NCBI RefSeq assembly: GCF_022458985.1
Contig: NC_061783.1
Coordinates: 12,717,913 to 12,781,912, forward strand
Reading direction: 5' to 3'
Source: Mugil cephalus
Lineage: Eukaryota; Chordata; Actinopteri; Mugiliformes; Mugilidae
Length of the DNA stretch: 64,000 nt
Position 1 is the stretch's first letter. Every line of letters starts with the position of its first letter. Both the position numbers and the translations under genes were made by a program. Below are positions 36,875-48,649 of this stretch, piece after piece. The notes beneath the pieces are model-generated. The model was not told the DNA's origin. It saw only the letters and a list, made by a program, of their open reading frames with translations, and ran no database searches.

Positions 36875-39800
36875 ATGTCTAAGACCGCAATCGGTGAGTT
36901 TTGCACTTTCTCTCCCTTCTTTTTCCCCGAGATTTAAGCGGCTTCGCAGGTTTGACGATGATGATGATGATGATGATGGGAGGCAGTGTCGACACCCATG
37001 GCACAAAAGGATGCTGAGGGCTGATGAGAGGGAGCGGCCAAACTCCCTCGCAAGTCACTTGTATATGATGAAGTTATACGAACTGAAGCAGAATTTTCTT
37101 AAGCCTCAACCTTCATTTTGCCTCTTAAGTGTCATTTTTGGTGTTTTTGTGTGTGATCGAAAATCCAAATATAGCCATTCAGTTTGGCAGATCAGTGACG
37201 CATTTCTTAAAAAAATAATAATAATAATAAAATCTGCTAAAACCTAGTAATTTACAAAGATCCAATGACTGTGAAGAAGAGCAGGGCTGTTTTCCCCCTC
37301 ATGCAGCAGCATTTTTTGTCGATGCCCGCCTGCCGCACCTGCCTCTTATTGCCTGACTCAGAGCCGTGCAGCATAATGCAGCGCCAGCGACCCCACCCAA
37401 CATCTCCGGTCCCTTCAAACGCACAGCCCAGCCGCTCTCCGGGGTGGGGAATATTTCTCCGTGACAGATATCTCCTTATTAAAAACTGGGTCATCCTATG
37501 TCGTGGCGTAAATCCCGCTGAACCAATTTTGCGGGTGACCGCTAAAGACACGGACGAGAGAGCGTGAGGGGGAGAGATAAGAAAAAAGAGCATCCTTATC
37601 CAGAGCTGCTTTGCAGTCGAGGGAAGAATTTACGACGAAATGAATGTCGTCTGAACAATATCAGACTCCAGTCCTGTTAGGAAGGTTACTGACTGTGGCT
37701 TCTGGCCATTATTATGTTGGATAAATGGATTATTGTCAGACATATTTGGAAGAAATGTGCAGAAAATTAGACTGCACGATATAGGAGGTGGAAGGCCTTG
37801 TATTTGTGTAACTGCAAATGTCCTTATTAAGACTTGTTGTAGGTCTGATTTCTCTCAGGCCTATAATCAACATTAAGGGGAGTGTGTGTATAAGGAGAAG
37901 AAGTCCAGTGTGTGTGTTACCAGTCTGGGGGATAGTGTTTGATTTCCGGTTGACAAAGCTCTTGATGGATGGATGGAGGGGCATGCTGAGGGGCAGTGGT
38001 GAGGGTCTTGGTGTCTGCATTCAGGGACACCGACAACTAAAACCCTCTGTTATATTATTCCCCTCTCCTCCTCCTCCTCCTTCTCCTCCTCCTCCCTTTC
38101 CTCCTCCTCCTCCTCCTCCTCCTCGTCCTCTTCTCTCCTCCATGATTTGAGCTGTGGACAGGCAAAATGAATGAGATGGGCACGGTGCAGCCACTCTGGG
38201 AGAAAAGCCGCCATCATGCCAGTCAGCACTCGCCGTCGGGTCGTTGAGTTCATCTAGGCCTGATTTTATTTACAGAAGCAGCCTGTGCAATTATGACGCT
38301 TCTGAGATGCCGGGGTAAACACTCCCAAGGTTTCATGCATCTATGAATATTTACCACTGTATTCAAGAATTTCAAGGACAGATAAATACCATATATATAT
38401 TATAATTTATTTGAGACAAAAGAAGAGACATCCTCTGCTAAACTATCCCACAAACTACCGAACCACTCCCAAGTGCATTAAGGCTTCCAAGCCAGCTTCC
38501 TGATCCGTATCATGCACACTTGTCTTATCCAATTAGGTGTGGCCACTGGGCTGATGCCTTAAAATCAATTACTCTGCACAGAAACAGAAGAGACGTCCAG
38601 TTTCTGCTGCGTTCCTCCTCCCCTGTCGTCCATTGTCGCTGCTGTTGTTGTTGTTGTTTTTGGGCCATCTGCATGAAAGTCTCCCATACTTCATTAGTCA
38701 CCCCGATTTCTTTGACATCGATCTATGCAGTACACTCCCATTACTGGTGCGGATGACTGTTGCTCTTTGAGATAAGCTGAGCGGAAGGGGTGACATCAGT
38801 CTGGCGGTGATGCCGTTTTTTTTTTCTCATAATCTGTTCTTAAAAATGTACACGGGCGGGTGGGTGTCTAAGATTTTTCATCTCTCTCGGCAAATCTGGT
38901 GCAATCCACAGCTTCTACGTATCATGGATGATGCAGAATAATCTTAGACTTTTATTTTGAGTAGCATTCCACCAACCTCAAATGCACTGATATAAAGCTG
39001 TCGATTATTTAATCAATCAGTGATCGATTGAGTCAGTTTTCTAGAAATAATGGTTTGTTTAAACTTGTGAGGATCTGCTGCTTTCCATCATCTTATCTCA
39101 CAAGAAACTGCTAATATTTGGATTTTCCTCATTTAAGCAGTTCATTAGTAGCTAACAATTATTCGCTGTAGCTCCGCATTGATCGCCTTGAAAGGACACA
39201 GGGCGCGGTATAAGAAGCCTCCCCAGCAGCCCTCCATCAAACGGCTAGACCTGCTCTCGACCGTCCGGGTGCAATAATGTGTCCTTTAATAGCCAATTTT
39301 GCTCTTGTGATACCTTCGTAATTCTGTGATTATATTGTTGCCATGCGGCCTCACTGTAAAAGGCCTGCATGTGCTGAACACGCATGCCCGGCCCATAAAC
39401 CTGCGAGACTACAGCGCCCAGGAGGGCAGTAGGGCTTTAATATACACTGTCACATTCTGCAGGAGAGTTTTAATAGGCAGTTTGCTCATCGACTCGCTAA
39501 ACGTATCTTTTTTTTTTTTACCCCGTGTGCCTTTTTGGCTCAAAGTGACAGTTAAATTCGTGCAATGGCGGGGGTTGTGTTTTTGGGATGCAGTGTAGGG
39601 AGGGAGGGAGGGAGGGAGGTGTTATGGTTTGCGCTAACACAGTAACGCAGAGAGTGTGGGTGAAAAATGTGGAGAGAGAAAAAAGAAGAGGATGGAGAGG
39701 AGACACCAGCAACAGATGCAACGGGGGCTCGGGGATGCAGGAGGCGCTGGGGAAGAGGGACGCGTGCGGGGGAGGAGGAACCGTAGATATTGATGATCTG

Positions 39801-42800
39801 TGCTCTCCGGCTGATGGATTGGAAGAGGAAGTGCAGTTTGATGGCTGTGTCTGTGGTCGGGACAGCTCTCTGAGAGGGAGGCTGCAGACCTGGCTGGTTT
39901 AAACCAGCCTGCCGTAGTGAAGGAAAGGTGGGGGGGGGGCATTAAAGTGGTCTCATCCCTGTCTGGAATTACTTACTCTCATCTAAGCGAGGCTTCTTCT
40001 GAAACTCGGCCAAAATCTTTTGAACAGATGCCTGCGATCGGGCACTTCCTGCTACGGAATGTCATCCTGGATCATTTGTCAGTTTTTATGGGTCTGATCC
40101 ACTGGGAATGAGTGTGTTATTACAGTGGTCACAGAAAGTAAAGAGTTTTTTTTTTTTTCTCTCAGGAGAAATACAGTAGCGCTTTAATATTTTTTTGGGG
40201 TGGAAATCTCATATATTTTTGATTATGGATATAAAAGGACAATTTGTGTGGCTCCGAGTTAGAGAGCAGTTCCAATTCACAGTGAGCGCTTATCGCGCAA
40301 GATTACAAAGAAATTGAATTAAGTCTGGTGCAGTCACGGTAAAAGCGCTGCGTGTGCACCATAAATAAAAGCAAGCAATAGAGCTGCGGTGCCTCGACTA
40401 GCCAACCGACGGAAAAATGAGTCAGTAACTATGGTGACAATCAAATGTGATGATGATGATAACAGCTCCTACAAATGGAGCGATTTACTGCATTTCTCTG
40501 TGTAATACTGTTGTAAATAGGTCGTGGTTTTTAGAGGTTTTGGGGGTCAGACAAACCGAGACATCCGGTCACATCCTCCCAACTAAAGACTGAACTGAAA
40601 ATAATCAGCATCTTAACTGATTATGAAAGCCGACTAAATTAGAAGTGCAGATTTTCACTAGGAAGATGTTATTGGGCTGAAAAGTGGAAAAAGGATCCAC
40701 CCGCTGATCTGCTCCACACCCACTTGGCCCAAATTACCTGCTCCACTGAAGTGTTAAACATCTGAGCCTTCAGCTGTCAAGTGGGATCGTGTGTATGGGA
40801 AAAAAAGCTGCTGGGGCCTTGACATATACATACCCACTAATGAGCTGATGACAACCCTCCAAATGTGTCCCGTCTCCCCCTCTCGTCAGCAGAAATGGTG
40901 CGGTCCGCTAATTACAAATTAAAGTGCCATCCACCTGAGGTGGCTGCTTCCATTAGGCTGTCCTGGGGGCAGTCGACTCCCAGAGGAATCTGTCTCCTCT
41001 TCTTCTTGCTAATCTTGGTCCGTGGCTTTTGTTTAAGAAAGGACGCCGTTAGCATGACTGTAACGATCCACCTCGCCTCTCCTGCTCTCTACCTCTACTT
41101 GAAGTGCCGCTCCCCTTTCCCCTCCTTTACCCCCATTCTCGTGCACCTCTGTCTCAGTTCTTCCACCATTCCTCGTTCCTCGTATCACTGCAGGCCGCGC
41201 TCGTGCTCTCTCCCGCTTCGTCCTCGGGGGAAGGGGTTAACAAGGCCATCAGAGAGTAGCGAGAGCTACATCTGAGAGTTTATCACATTACTGTGGCGTC
41301 TGCCTGTCTGCAGGGCAGAAAGTGAGACACGGGGAGGAGAGAGAGACCGAGCAGGCGGTGGTAGTAAGGAGGAGGATTTGGATTAATCATACTGTACACC
41401 GTACCCCTCCATGGAGAAGCTCTTTGACAGTAAATCTCATTTCTGGCTTTGCCACTGTAGCCTCCTTCAAATCATGAATCAATGTGCCACATTTCAGCCC
41501 CGCAGGCCTCGTGCGCTGGGTGATGGATTACGCCACACTGTGACAGTTGGCATGCAAATCTGCACCATGAGGCAGAGTACCTTGAAAGAACACAACAGCG
41601 ATGTGCAAACGCAGAATATTCCCCCACCTGCAGTGCGCCGCAGATATTTCTGCCTCTCTCCCTGCTGGGACTGCTGCTGAACTTCAGGTTCACATTATAA
41701 AGGAGTAGGTGCCAAAAAACACACGCATAACAATAATAAAAAAAAATAAAAAAATAAATCAAGGTTAGACAAGGTTGGTTGTTCTTGTATTCTTTTTTTT
41801 CTGCTTGCCCTTTGGAGCACTTTGTCCCGGCCTATTGCCAAATGCAGCCAGCATTATTTGATGCCAGATTTACATCAGTGTTATTAACTTTTTGGACCAC
41901 GAACAGACCGTTGGGTGGACACTCAGTTTGCTGTTTTATGCTGATAAGCTAAACCCATGTAACCCATTAGTCTACATCCACACTAGATAAGAACCCCAAA
42001 TATTATCAAAAGATGCAATCTAAATCCTGTCATCTTTGCTTTTTTAAATCAGACTCAGGCTGACTTTAATGATCCACAAAGGAAACTGCTTGGTCATAGT
42101 AGCTTAATTGTTACAAAAAGATGAGTTGTTATAGAGTAAGAATTAAAAGAAGTCCTATATGGCAGCTGCGTTTTGTGGCAGCGGCGTTTTGTGGCAGTGG
42201 CGCTTTGTGGCAGTAACTACAGAATAACCGGGAGCCAAAAGGGCGTTGGTCTGGCAACGTTAATAAATAATAGGCCAAAATAAAATGCATAGCTAATGGT
42301 GTGTGGAGAATCCTGCGGGGATGGCAGCGTCTTAGATGTCGGGGAAATTAGGCCAAGTAAGGACACATCCATCACGCTCGCCTCGCAGCTCTTTGAAAAC
42401 AAAGGCTCTCCGAAATGTCGACAAAACCCCGAGTAGTTCAGCTGCAGCAGACGCCCTTTGATGAGGTTTTCCTTTTTGAGGACTTGATGAATAATTATTC
42501 CCCTAAAAATCTTGACGTTTGCATCGGGGACCTCCTGTGGAGTTAGAAGTAGGTTAATGATGCTTCATGTTTTTTTTTTTTTTGTATGTTACTGGGTTAA
42601 TATTCTGCCCTTTTTTTTGTGCGTTGGCTGAGCATCCACATTAACAAAGTAACACACAGTCCTTATTCCCGTTTATTCCCTCCACAGCTTACAAAGAGAA
42701 AATGAAGGAGATTTCAGTTCTCTCACTCATCTGCTCTTGTCTGTACCCCGAGAGCCGCAAAAACATCATGGGCGACTTTCAAGGTAGGTGTCAACAGGCC

Positions 42801-45702
42801 TGAGCATTTTTCTTCTTTGTTAAACGCACTTGAAAGAAAATCACACTGACGAGATTTTTTTTTTCTGGCTTTCTTCTTAACGTACACTCATAAAGACATG
42901 GACATCAAGCCCATTAACAAGCGCGCCTCGGGCCAGGCCTTCGAGGTCATCCTGAAGCCGCCCTCTCCCGTGTCTGAAGTGGCCCACTGCATCACCAGCC
43001 CCCCAAAGAGGGACATTTCCCTGGAGGACATCCAGAAGAAACTGGAAGCAGCCGAGGACCGAAGGAGAGTAAGGATGTTTCCTGTTATTTTCACACATGC
43101 CATCTGCCGCGTGTCGCTCTGCTTCAGTGCAAGCGCCGACGCCCACCAAAAGTATTTAATGTCTAATGCTGGACTACAAACATGATTATTACTCAGAACC
43201 AAATCAGATATTCTGCTGTCAATAATACCGACTTAACCCTTTGACTTCCCCTGGCGTCTAAATTCACATTTACGACTGCAACTGAAAAACACCAATCTAA
43301 TATGACACCGGATAATTCCTGCACACCATTGATTCAAATGTCAATTCGGTCCCTGGCATATCCAGCCGTCCACCTAAAAATCAATTAACCAATCATTAAC
43401 CACTCAATATCACATTCTGTCCACCACCAGATGTCCAATACATCGTTAAGCACATCGTTTATCGTGTAATTTACAGGACGTGCGAGAGTAAATGAAGCTG
43501 ACAAAACATTTTTACAGTTCCAGACATTTCATGTGCGCACGTGATACAATGCAGAAAGTTTTCCGAAAAATCTATGACTGACATCCAGTAAATCACCGTC
43601 TCAATATTGACCCCTTTTCCCTGACTCATCACTCCTCCCTATCCTCCTCCTCCTCCTCCTCCTCTTCCTCCTTCTCTTCTTGCCTCCAGTCCCATGAGGC
43701 CATGGTACTTCGGACCCTGGCTGAGAAGCGGGAGCACGAGCGCGACGTGCTGCTGAAGGCCATGGAGGAGAACAGCAACTTCAGCCGCATGGCCGAGGAG
43801 AAGCTCCAGCTGAAGATGGAGCAAATCGAAGAGAACCGCATGGCCTACCTGGCCGCCATCATGGAGCGCCTGCAGGAGAAGGTGAGGAGTCCCAAAAAAG
43901 GGACTGATATGCAAACAGGGAAATCAATAACATCTAAAGGTTGCAGTCTTCGATGATACCTACAGCCTGAGACTGTGTTAAATAACATTAAACTAAATTA
44001 AAAATTTGAAAAAAATGTATAAGCCAAAGTGGTAAAGAAGCATTTTAGCACCATCCAATCAGATGCAAGCAGCTACATGAGCTGGATGTCATTGCAGCAT
44101 CCTACGCTGCAATGTAATTGTAAGATATTTTACCAAACAAAGCGTTTTGGTCAAGTTTCAGCTCAGATGTGCTGATCATATTTCATAATAACCTTTACTC
44201 TTCAGTCTGTAGTGGTCACATATTAGCACATTAACATTGCAGATGGGAATTTCAGCTGTTTAGACGGAGTCGGATGTCACGACTCCTGTTCCTGTCAGAG
44301 AGCCGTTAAAAGAAAGAGTGTGATTCTCGTCCCCCTTTTTTTGAGTGAAGATCAGTTGTTGACCCTGCTTTGAATAATATTTTACATTTTACACCATGCT
44401 GCACTCTGCTATATCAGGACGCACTCTGCGTCCTGTCGAGGAAGTCAGGCTGCATGTGAGGCCGTGGGGAACAGTCCACTACCAAGGGGTCCCTGGGTCC
44501 CTCCATACGAACTGGCTTCTCCTTGACGTTTCTTCCTGTTAAAAGGAAGATTTTTCTTGCCACCAACACGTCAGTGCTGGCTCTTTTGGGGGTTTCATGC
44601 CGGGTGTTGTGAACTGTTGATCTAAATAAATCAAACTGAATTGAACTGAATTACTTAAAGCTGGTCACTCAGAATCGTGTGTTAGTACCAGATCTGGACG
44701 GGGCTGCAGCACAACTTGATTCCCTCAACATCAACATCAGCTTAGCCCATAGGTCTACAACAGGGGGCCTGCGACCTCTAGTGGGTCCACGGAGGTACTG
44801 CAGGGGGTGGTCGCAAAATCTTTGGATGATTAGACATTTGTTATATTATTTTAATTCTCCCCCATACAATTTTGCACCACAAATTTAAATTTCTTTAAAT
44901 ACACATTAACAAAAATCCAACATATTTTAGTGTGTTAGTATTTAGCTATGTTTAAAGTTAAAACTGTCAAGAAAATAATTATACATATATAAAATTGACA
45001 GATAAAGAATGTAATATGCAGTGTTGTGATTGGCGCAGTAGCAATAGGGGGCAGGGCCTACTGTGTACAGAGGTATACTTTGAACCTCTGTATTAATTGA
45101 ATAGCTCACTATTGAATGCAAAATGATATTGATAATGTATATTTATAAATAGTTTGAGGGTCCTTGGCCTCATTAAGTAGGGACCCCCCTACCTACTATA
45201 TGTGTTCTGTAGCCCAGTGATATTTATAAATATACATATACAGTATTAAGCTATTCAAATAATACACAGGTTCAAATATAATTTTTTTTATTTCAAACAT
45301 GCGCAACAGTAGGGTGCCATTAATGTCTTCTGCCTCCATTTATTCCTTTACTAAAATATGTTTCATCCATGTAAATATGTATTTAAAGAAATTTAAATTT
45401 GCGGGGTAAATTTTAAAAAATATATAAAAAAGGTCTAATCAACCAAAGAAGAAGTTAAAAATGTGTGAGAGGGGCACAGAAGAATAGGAGGCAGAAAAGG
45501 GAAATGAAGTAAGCTGTCACTAGAACAGTTAAAGAAGACAAATGTCGATGACACAGATGTCAGGGCGTGGCCGTCCACGCAGAAAAAAAAACACGACATC
45601 CCTCAACCCGCGTGTTTTCTGTGTTTTTCCCAGGAGAGGCATGCTCAGGAGGTGCGCAGGAACAAGGAGTTGAAGGAGTTGAGAGAAGAACTGACAGCGT
45701 GA
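36875..45702 (+). CDS. stmn2: Stathmin-2 (SCG10), complete, 5 coding exons
   Basis: This is a neuronal microtubule-destabilising phosphoprotein that binds tubulin through its stathmin-like domain and is carried on Golgi-derived vesicles to growth cones. Coding exons (plus): 36875-36893, 42688-42783, 42896-43068, 43690-43881, 45634-45702. The lengths sum to 549 nt, giving 182 residues and TGA; human SCG10 has 179. The N-terminus [20 protein letters not shown] then ICSC carries Cys22 and Cys24, the palmitoylation pair. Residues 39 to the end form the stathmin-like domain, including [20 protein letters not shown] and a long charged helix. Ser50, Ser62, Ser73 and Ser97 fall on the same numbers as the known PKA (50, 97) and JNK (62, 73) sites of mammalian SCG10. 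[13 protein letters not shown] separates it from stathmin-3 (GQSFEVILKSPSD) and stathmin-4. Which fish copy (2a or 2b) is not decided. Intron 1 is 5.8 kb. Confidence 0.95.
36957..36978 (+). repeat. (GAT)n trinucleotide repeat in stmn2 intron 1
   Basis: Seven or so tandem GAT units lie just inside the first intron of stmn2, about 65 bases from the donor. Confidence 0.9.
38060..38140 (+). repeat. (CCT)n pyrimidine repeat in stmn2 intron 1
   Basis: About 80 bases of nearly pure CCT/CTC units. The Glu-rich minus-strand frame across it is a compositional artefact. Confidence 0.95.
38260..42050. other. stmn2 intron 1, non-coding remainder
   Basis: No exon or gene is recognised. It holds a (GGGA)n run at 39,598-39,619, a G run near 39,930-39,938, and T runs near 38,816, 39,510 and 40,147. 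Several GC-richer patches (39,700-39,900 and 41,180-41,360) could be regulatory but show no motif I can name. Confidence 0.55.
42060..42150 (+). repeat. Interspersed repeat tail (TTTAATGATCCACAAAGGAAA type)
   Basis: The phrase CTTTAATGATCCACAAAGGAAA...TTGGTCATAGTAGC matches a very common fish repeat end (TTTATTGATCC..AAGGGAAATT). A second copy with the same core lies at 48,480-48,640. The parent family is not certain, but the tail is probably non-LTR. Confidence 0.5.
42160..42213 (+). repeat. 16-bp minisatellite, 3.4 copies
   Basis: Three tandem copies of a unit of the form TGGCAGYKGCGYTTTG lie at 42,160-42,175, 42,176-42,191 and 42,192-42,207. A fourth partial unit TGGCAG follows. Confidence 0.9.
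43640..43680 (+). repeat. (TCC)n tract next to stmn2 exon 4 acceptor
   Basis: A run of TCC units feeds directly into the polypyrimidine tract and CAG acceptor (43,687-43,689) of exon 4. It therefore probably serves as an unusually long polypyrimidine tract. The Glu-rich minus-strand frames here are shadows. Confidence 0.85.
44400..44652 (+). repeat. Interspersed repeat tail (TTTCTTCCTGTTAAAAGGAAG type)
   Basis: The core TTTCTTCCTGTTAAAAGGAAG and TTTTTCTTGCCACC, ending in an AATAAAT...TGAATTGAACTGAATT tail, is a widespread fish non-LTR 3'-end sequence. It lies in stmn2 intron 4. The family name is not assigned. Confidence 0.6.
44680..45310. repeat. Interspersed repeat, copy 2 of the family at 1-390
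   Basis: It starts near a CAACAGGGGGCCTGCGACCT motif, which resembles hAT-like ends of the CCCAACAGGGGGTCC type. It shares several blocks with 1-390, some direct and one inverted. The part at 44,949-44,998 is itself close to palindromic (GTTTAAAGTTAAAACTGTCA... facing TTGACAGATAAAG). It sits in stmn2 intron 4. Confidence 0.55.
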
Positions 45703-47550
45703 GAAGCTCCAGCGGCCTCCACGTCCCACCTCCTCACCCTCCACCGCCACCCCCAACCCCCCAACCACCCGACAAACACCACCCCCCCTCCTCCTCCTCC
45801 CCACCTTATCCCACGTGTCCCCACCTCTCCACTCTCCCTGCTCCCCTCATACTCCTCCATACTTCTATGAATCTACCACAGCCTGAGATGCCACCCCGAG
45901 ACAGCGGGAGGTTCAAATGGGGGTGGGGGTGGTAAAAATTGCAAAAATGATTTGGAGAAAAAAGAAAAAAAAGGAAAAATCAATGTTTCTTGCCCACGCT
46001 TCCCAAAAAAAAAGAATGTTTTTGCTCCGTTTCAAATGAGAAGAAAAAAAAATCCAATTGAGAAGTGACAGTGGTTTTTGTAAATACTTCTTTTTTTGTT
46101 ATATACAGTACAATACAAGCAGCAGAAGTATTGATTGCAGTGTGCCATTTTTATATATAAGTTTCTTCTTCCTGCTTATACATAGATGTAATTTTCCGTT
46201 CATCTTCTTTTGTTTTTTTTTTTGTTTTTTTTCCATTTCAGCCTGAGAATGTCGTCGTTTTGTTTCTTTCTCGTGTGGTAACAGGCTTAGGTGTTTGTTG
46301 TGAGTTTGCCAGCTAGCTGATGTTTTGCTGCGACTGGTTTGCGTCCTCACAAGGCAGGGGGGGGGGCGGTGGGCGGAGGCGCGGGGGGGGTTTGCGGAGT
46401 CGCATCCTGGCTCCGTTCCCTCGTCCCCCTCGAGTGGGCACACACTCATTTGACCCTGCAGATCTGGAAGCAAAACTGGATCTGTGTTTGTGGTGTGTGA
46501 GTGATTTTCCATCTAGTCTATGCCAGTGCTCCAATTAGCAGGGGGACATGTGCAGGGAAGTTGGCAGAAGGAAAGGGGACAGTTTTTCTTTTTGTGGGGA
46601 CCGCAAGCCGTCGCCGCACATCCCCTCCTGTGAGGTAGGTAGTGACTGTACCGCAGGAGAACACTATAGCATTTAATGAGCCCATCCTCATCCTCCTTCC
46701 CTCCGTCTGCGAACTCTTCATCATCTCTCCACATACTGTATAAGCACTCGCTCACACGCTCTCCACACGGCTCAGGAGGAGCTCTCTAAATTCTGTCCAT
46801 CTGGCACCGGAAAGCTCATCGTAACATCCCTGACAAATGGCAGGCCTCTTTATATTCCTCGGAAAACAAGCTTCCAGTCACGTTGAAATCACATGTTACT
46901 GTAGTGCACGACGCCACTGAGGTCAAAGTGCATCCTTAAGAATGCTGGAGTGCAAACCACTTCACTTGCTACTGTGAATCTTACATGGGAGAAAATACAA
47001 ACAAGTCCCGGCTTTCTCCGTTAAGGCTAGAGTAGTGCTCGACATATTCTGCACCTATTACTGGAACCATCGCACTTCACTCCACCACACTGTCAATGCC
47101 ACACAAGAAATATATTAAAGCCATAACAGGTATCACTGCGACAACGATTCATGGACACAGTATTTCCATCTGTAAAGGATGCATCTGAGTGTATTAAAAG
47201 TATCTGAACGGTTTGGAGCCAGGGGTTGTGAAGCCTGGGGTTGAACCCCGTCAGTCACGCACGCACAGTTTGGCCTGCGGATGTGTGCGTGAGTGTGTGT
47301 GTGTGCCGCGCGCGCGTGTGTGTATTTCAAGAAAGGGCGGGTGGATACCCCATTGTTTGTGCCATGTGATATTGACCCGGTTGCATTTAAACCACCACAG
47401 TGTATAACGACTGTCGGATGTTCCACACAGACAGTGACTATCCTACCTGCCTCTCTCTATTTCTCTCCTCTATCCATTTGTGTGTTTCCCCCCTCTCCAC
47501 ATATATCTTTGTGAGCAAGCAGTGGTTAATAAAGATTTGGGGTTCAGTGA
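45703..47550 (+). other. stmn2: stmn2 3'UTR (inferred)
   Basis: This follows the stmn2 stop. The best poly(A) signal is AATAAA at 47,528-47,533, giving a UTR of about 1.8 kb. Readable elements are a Pumilio-type site TGTAAATA at 46,079-46,086, a U-rich block at about 46,204-46,240, and a G-rich block at 46,357-46,390. The C-rich stretch at 45,715-45,850 and the GT/CG run near 47,285-47,325 are low-complexity. Open frames in this interval are artefacts. Confidence 0.55.
47528..47533 (+). terminator. stmn2: Candidate stmn2 polyadenylation signal
   Basis: A canonical AATAAA is followed within about 20 bases by GGGGTTCAGTG and then a GT-rich stretch, which is suitable as a downstream element. 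Confidence 0.45.
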
Positions 47551-47589
47551 ATGAAACTCTGAGAGTGGCTTCTTTCTGATTCATTGTTT

Positions 47590-47760
47590 TTTTATTATTT
47601 ATTTAAATTAGGGACAGAGCATATTAATGAAGATTGCAGCCAAGGCTAATTTCCTTAAACCCTATTGCAGGTTGATATTCATAAAAACAGATGAGAAAAA
47701 AATACACAGAAGAAAAAAGTGAAAGGAAAAAAAGGAGATCCAGATTACACATAACCTATT
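47590..47760 (-). repeat. Probable LINE 3'-end fragment
   Basis: TTTATTTAAATTAGGGACAG followed by AGCATATTAATGAA, then an A-rich part, matches the inverted 3' end of a common fish non-LTR repeat (GGGACAGTGCACATTAATAAA type). It is short and degraded. Confidence 0.4.
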
Positions 47761-47769
47761 GTTGCACTA

Positions 47770-48470
47770 GAATATATAGAGTATACCCAAACGAACCCAA
47801 ACTTATTGCACATTTCAGATAGAGTAAACCAGACATTCTGCATTCACTCGTCCTTCCAGTGCAGCTTCTACAGCAGTTTGCGTCGTTTACTTTCTTTGAC
47901 AGCCTTGATGTACAGCGTGTGTATGCACAAATTACAAACGGTAGTGTAGATTGATCTGTGTATTCCTTTATTTTTTGTTTTATTCTTTTGGTCTGTTGAA
48001 ATCTCCTAAATCAGAAAAGTGTTTGAAACGGACCTATTACGCGGTCATAATTCACAATTCTTGCAAAATCCACACTCCTCATGGACAATTGTTGCCGCTC
48101 GCATGAGAATTATTGATATGCTACACAAAGACTGCAGGTCATTTAGCTTTACCAGTTTTAGATGCACTGCTGAGGCACTGATTTATCACGCTGACCCTCT
48201 TAAATGAAAACACGTGTGCCTCTTCTACGATGACAAGCTAACGTATTGTGTTATGGAGAAGGCCCATTTACACAGATTACACACAGTGAAAAGCGCAGTA
48301 ATACACACCACATTTAATTTTTCTTGTTTTTCACAGCAACTCACAGTGTCATAATTTGACTTGAGTAATATATGTTTAACAGTGTAACTACATATTATAT
48401 CGCTAAACATTTTGACTCTTTCATGCATGAAAGGACATTTGAAAAACATAAAATGAACCTCCTGTTACGG
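47770..48470. other. Intergenic, nothing recognised
   Basis: AT-rich sequence between the convergent stmn2 and hey1 genes. No gene, RNA or clear repeat is seen. Confidence 0.6.
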
Positions 48471-48479
48471 CTCAGAGTT

Positions 48480-48640
48480 AGACTTTATTAATCCACAAGG
48501 GAAATTGTTTGGTCAGATAGAGCAGTTGCACATAAAAAAAACTAAACGAACAAACTAACAAACTGCTGAATAAAAATACTCTGGAAAAAGAAAAATAAGT
48601 GTAAGATAGTTTAAAATAATATAAAATAATAATAAAAAAA
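48480..48640 (+). repeat. Interspersed repeat tail, second copy of the type at 42,060
   Basis: ACTTTATTAATCCACAAGGG followed by AAATTGTTTGGTCAGATAG shares its core with 42,060-42,150. It is followed by an A-rich tail ending in a poly-A run near 48,635. Confidence 0.5.
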
Positions 48641-48649
48641 AAAACATCC

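Noticed and set aside
36957..37247. Frame of 177 codons running through stmn2 exon 1 and into intron 1
   Set aside because: Wrong frame for stmn2. It includes the GAT repeat and intronic sequence and has no family resemblance.
34000..41000. RE1/NRSE silencer expected for an SCG10 gene
   Set aside because: I read both strands around the promoter and intron 1 for the 21-bp consensus. The nearest resemblance (about 39,843-39,865) lacks the core of one half-site, so none is reported. A matrix scan could still find a non-canonical site.
43629..43914. Minus-strand frames of 70-91 codons opposite stmn2 exon 4
   Set aside because: Antisense shadows of the coding exon and its TCC tract.
45567..45935. 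Plus-strand frame of 122 codons overlapping the last stmn2 exon
   Set aside because: It is a different frame from stmn2, covers the exon and the C-rich start of the 3'UTR, and gives a Pro-rich artefact.
47213..47270. GGGGTTGAACCCCG, resembling a tRNA B box
   Set aside because: No matching A box, acceptor stem or anticodon arm could be folded around it.
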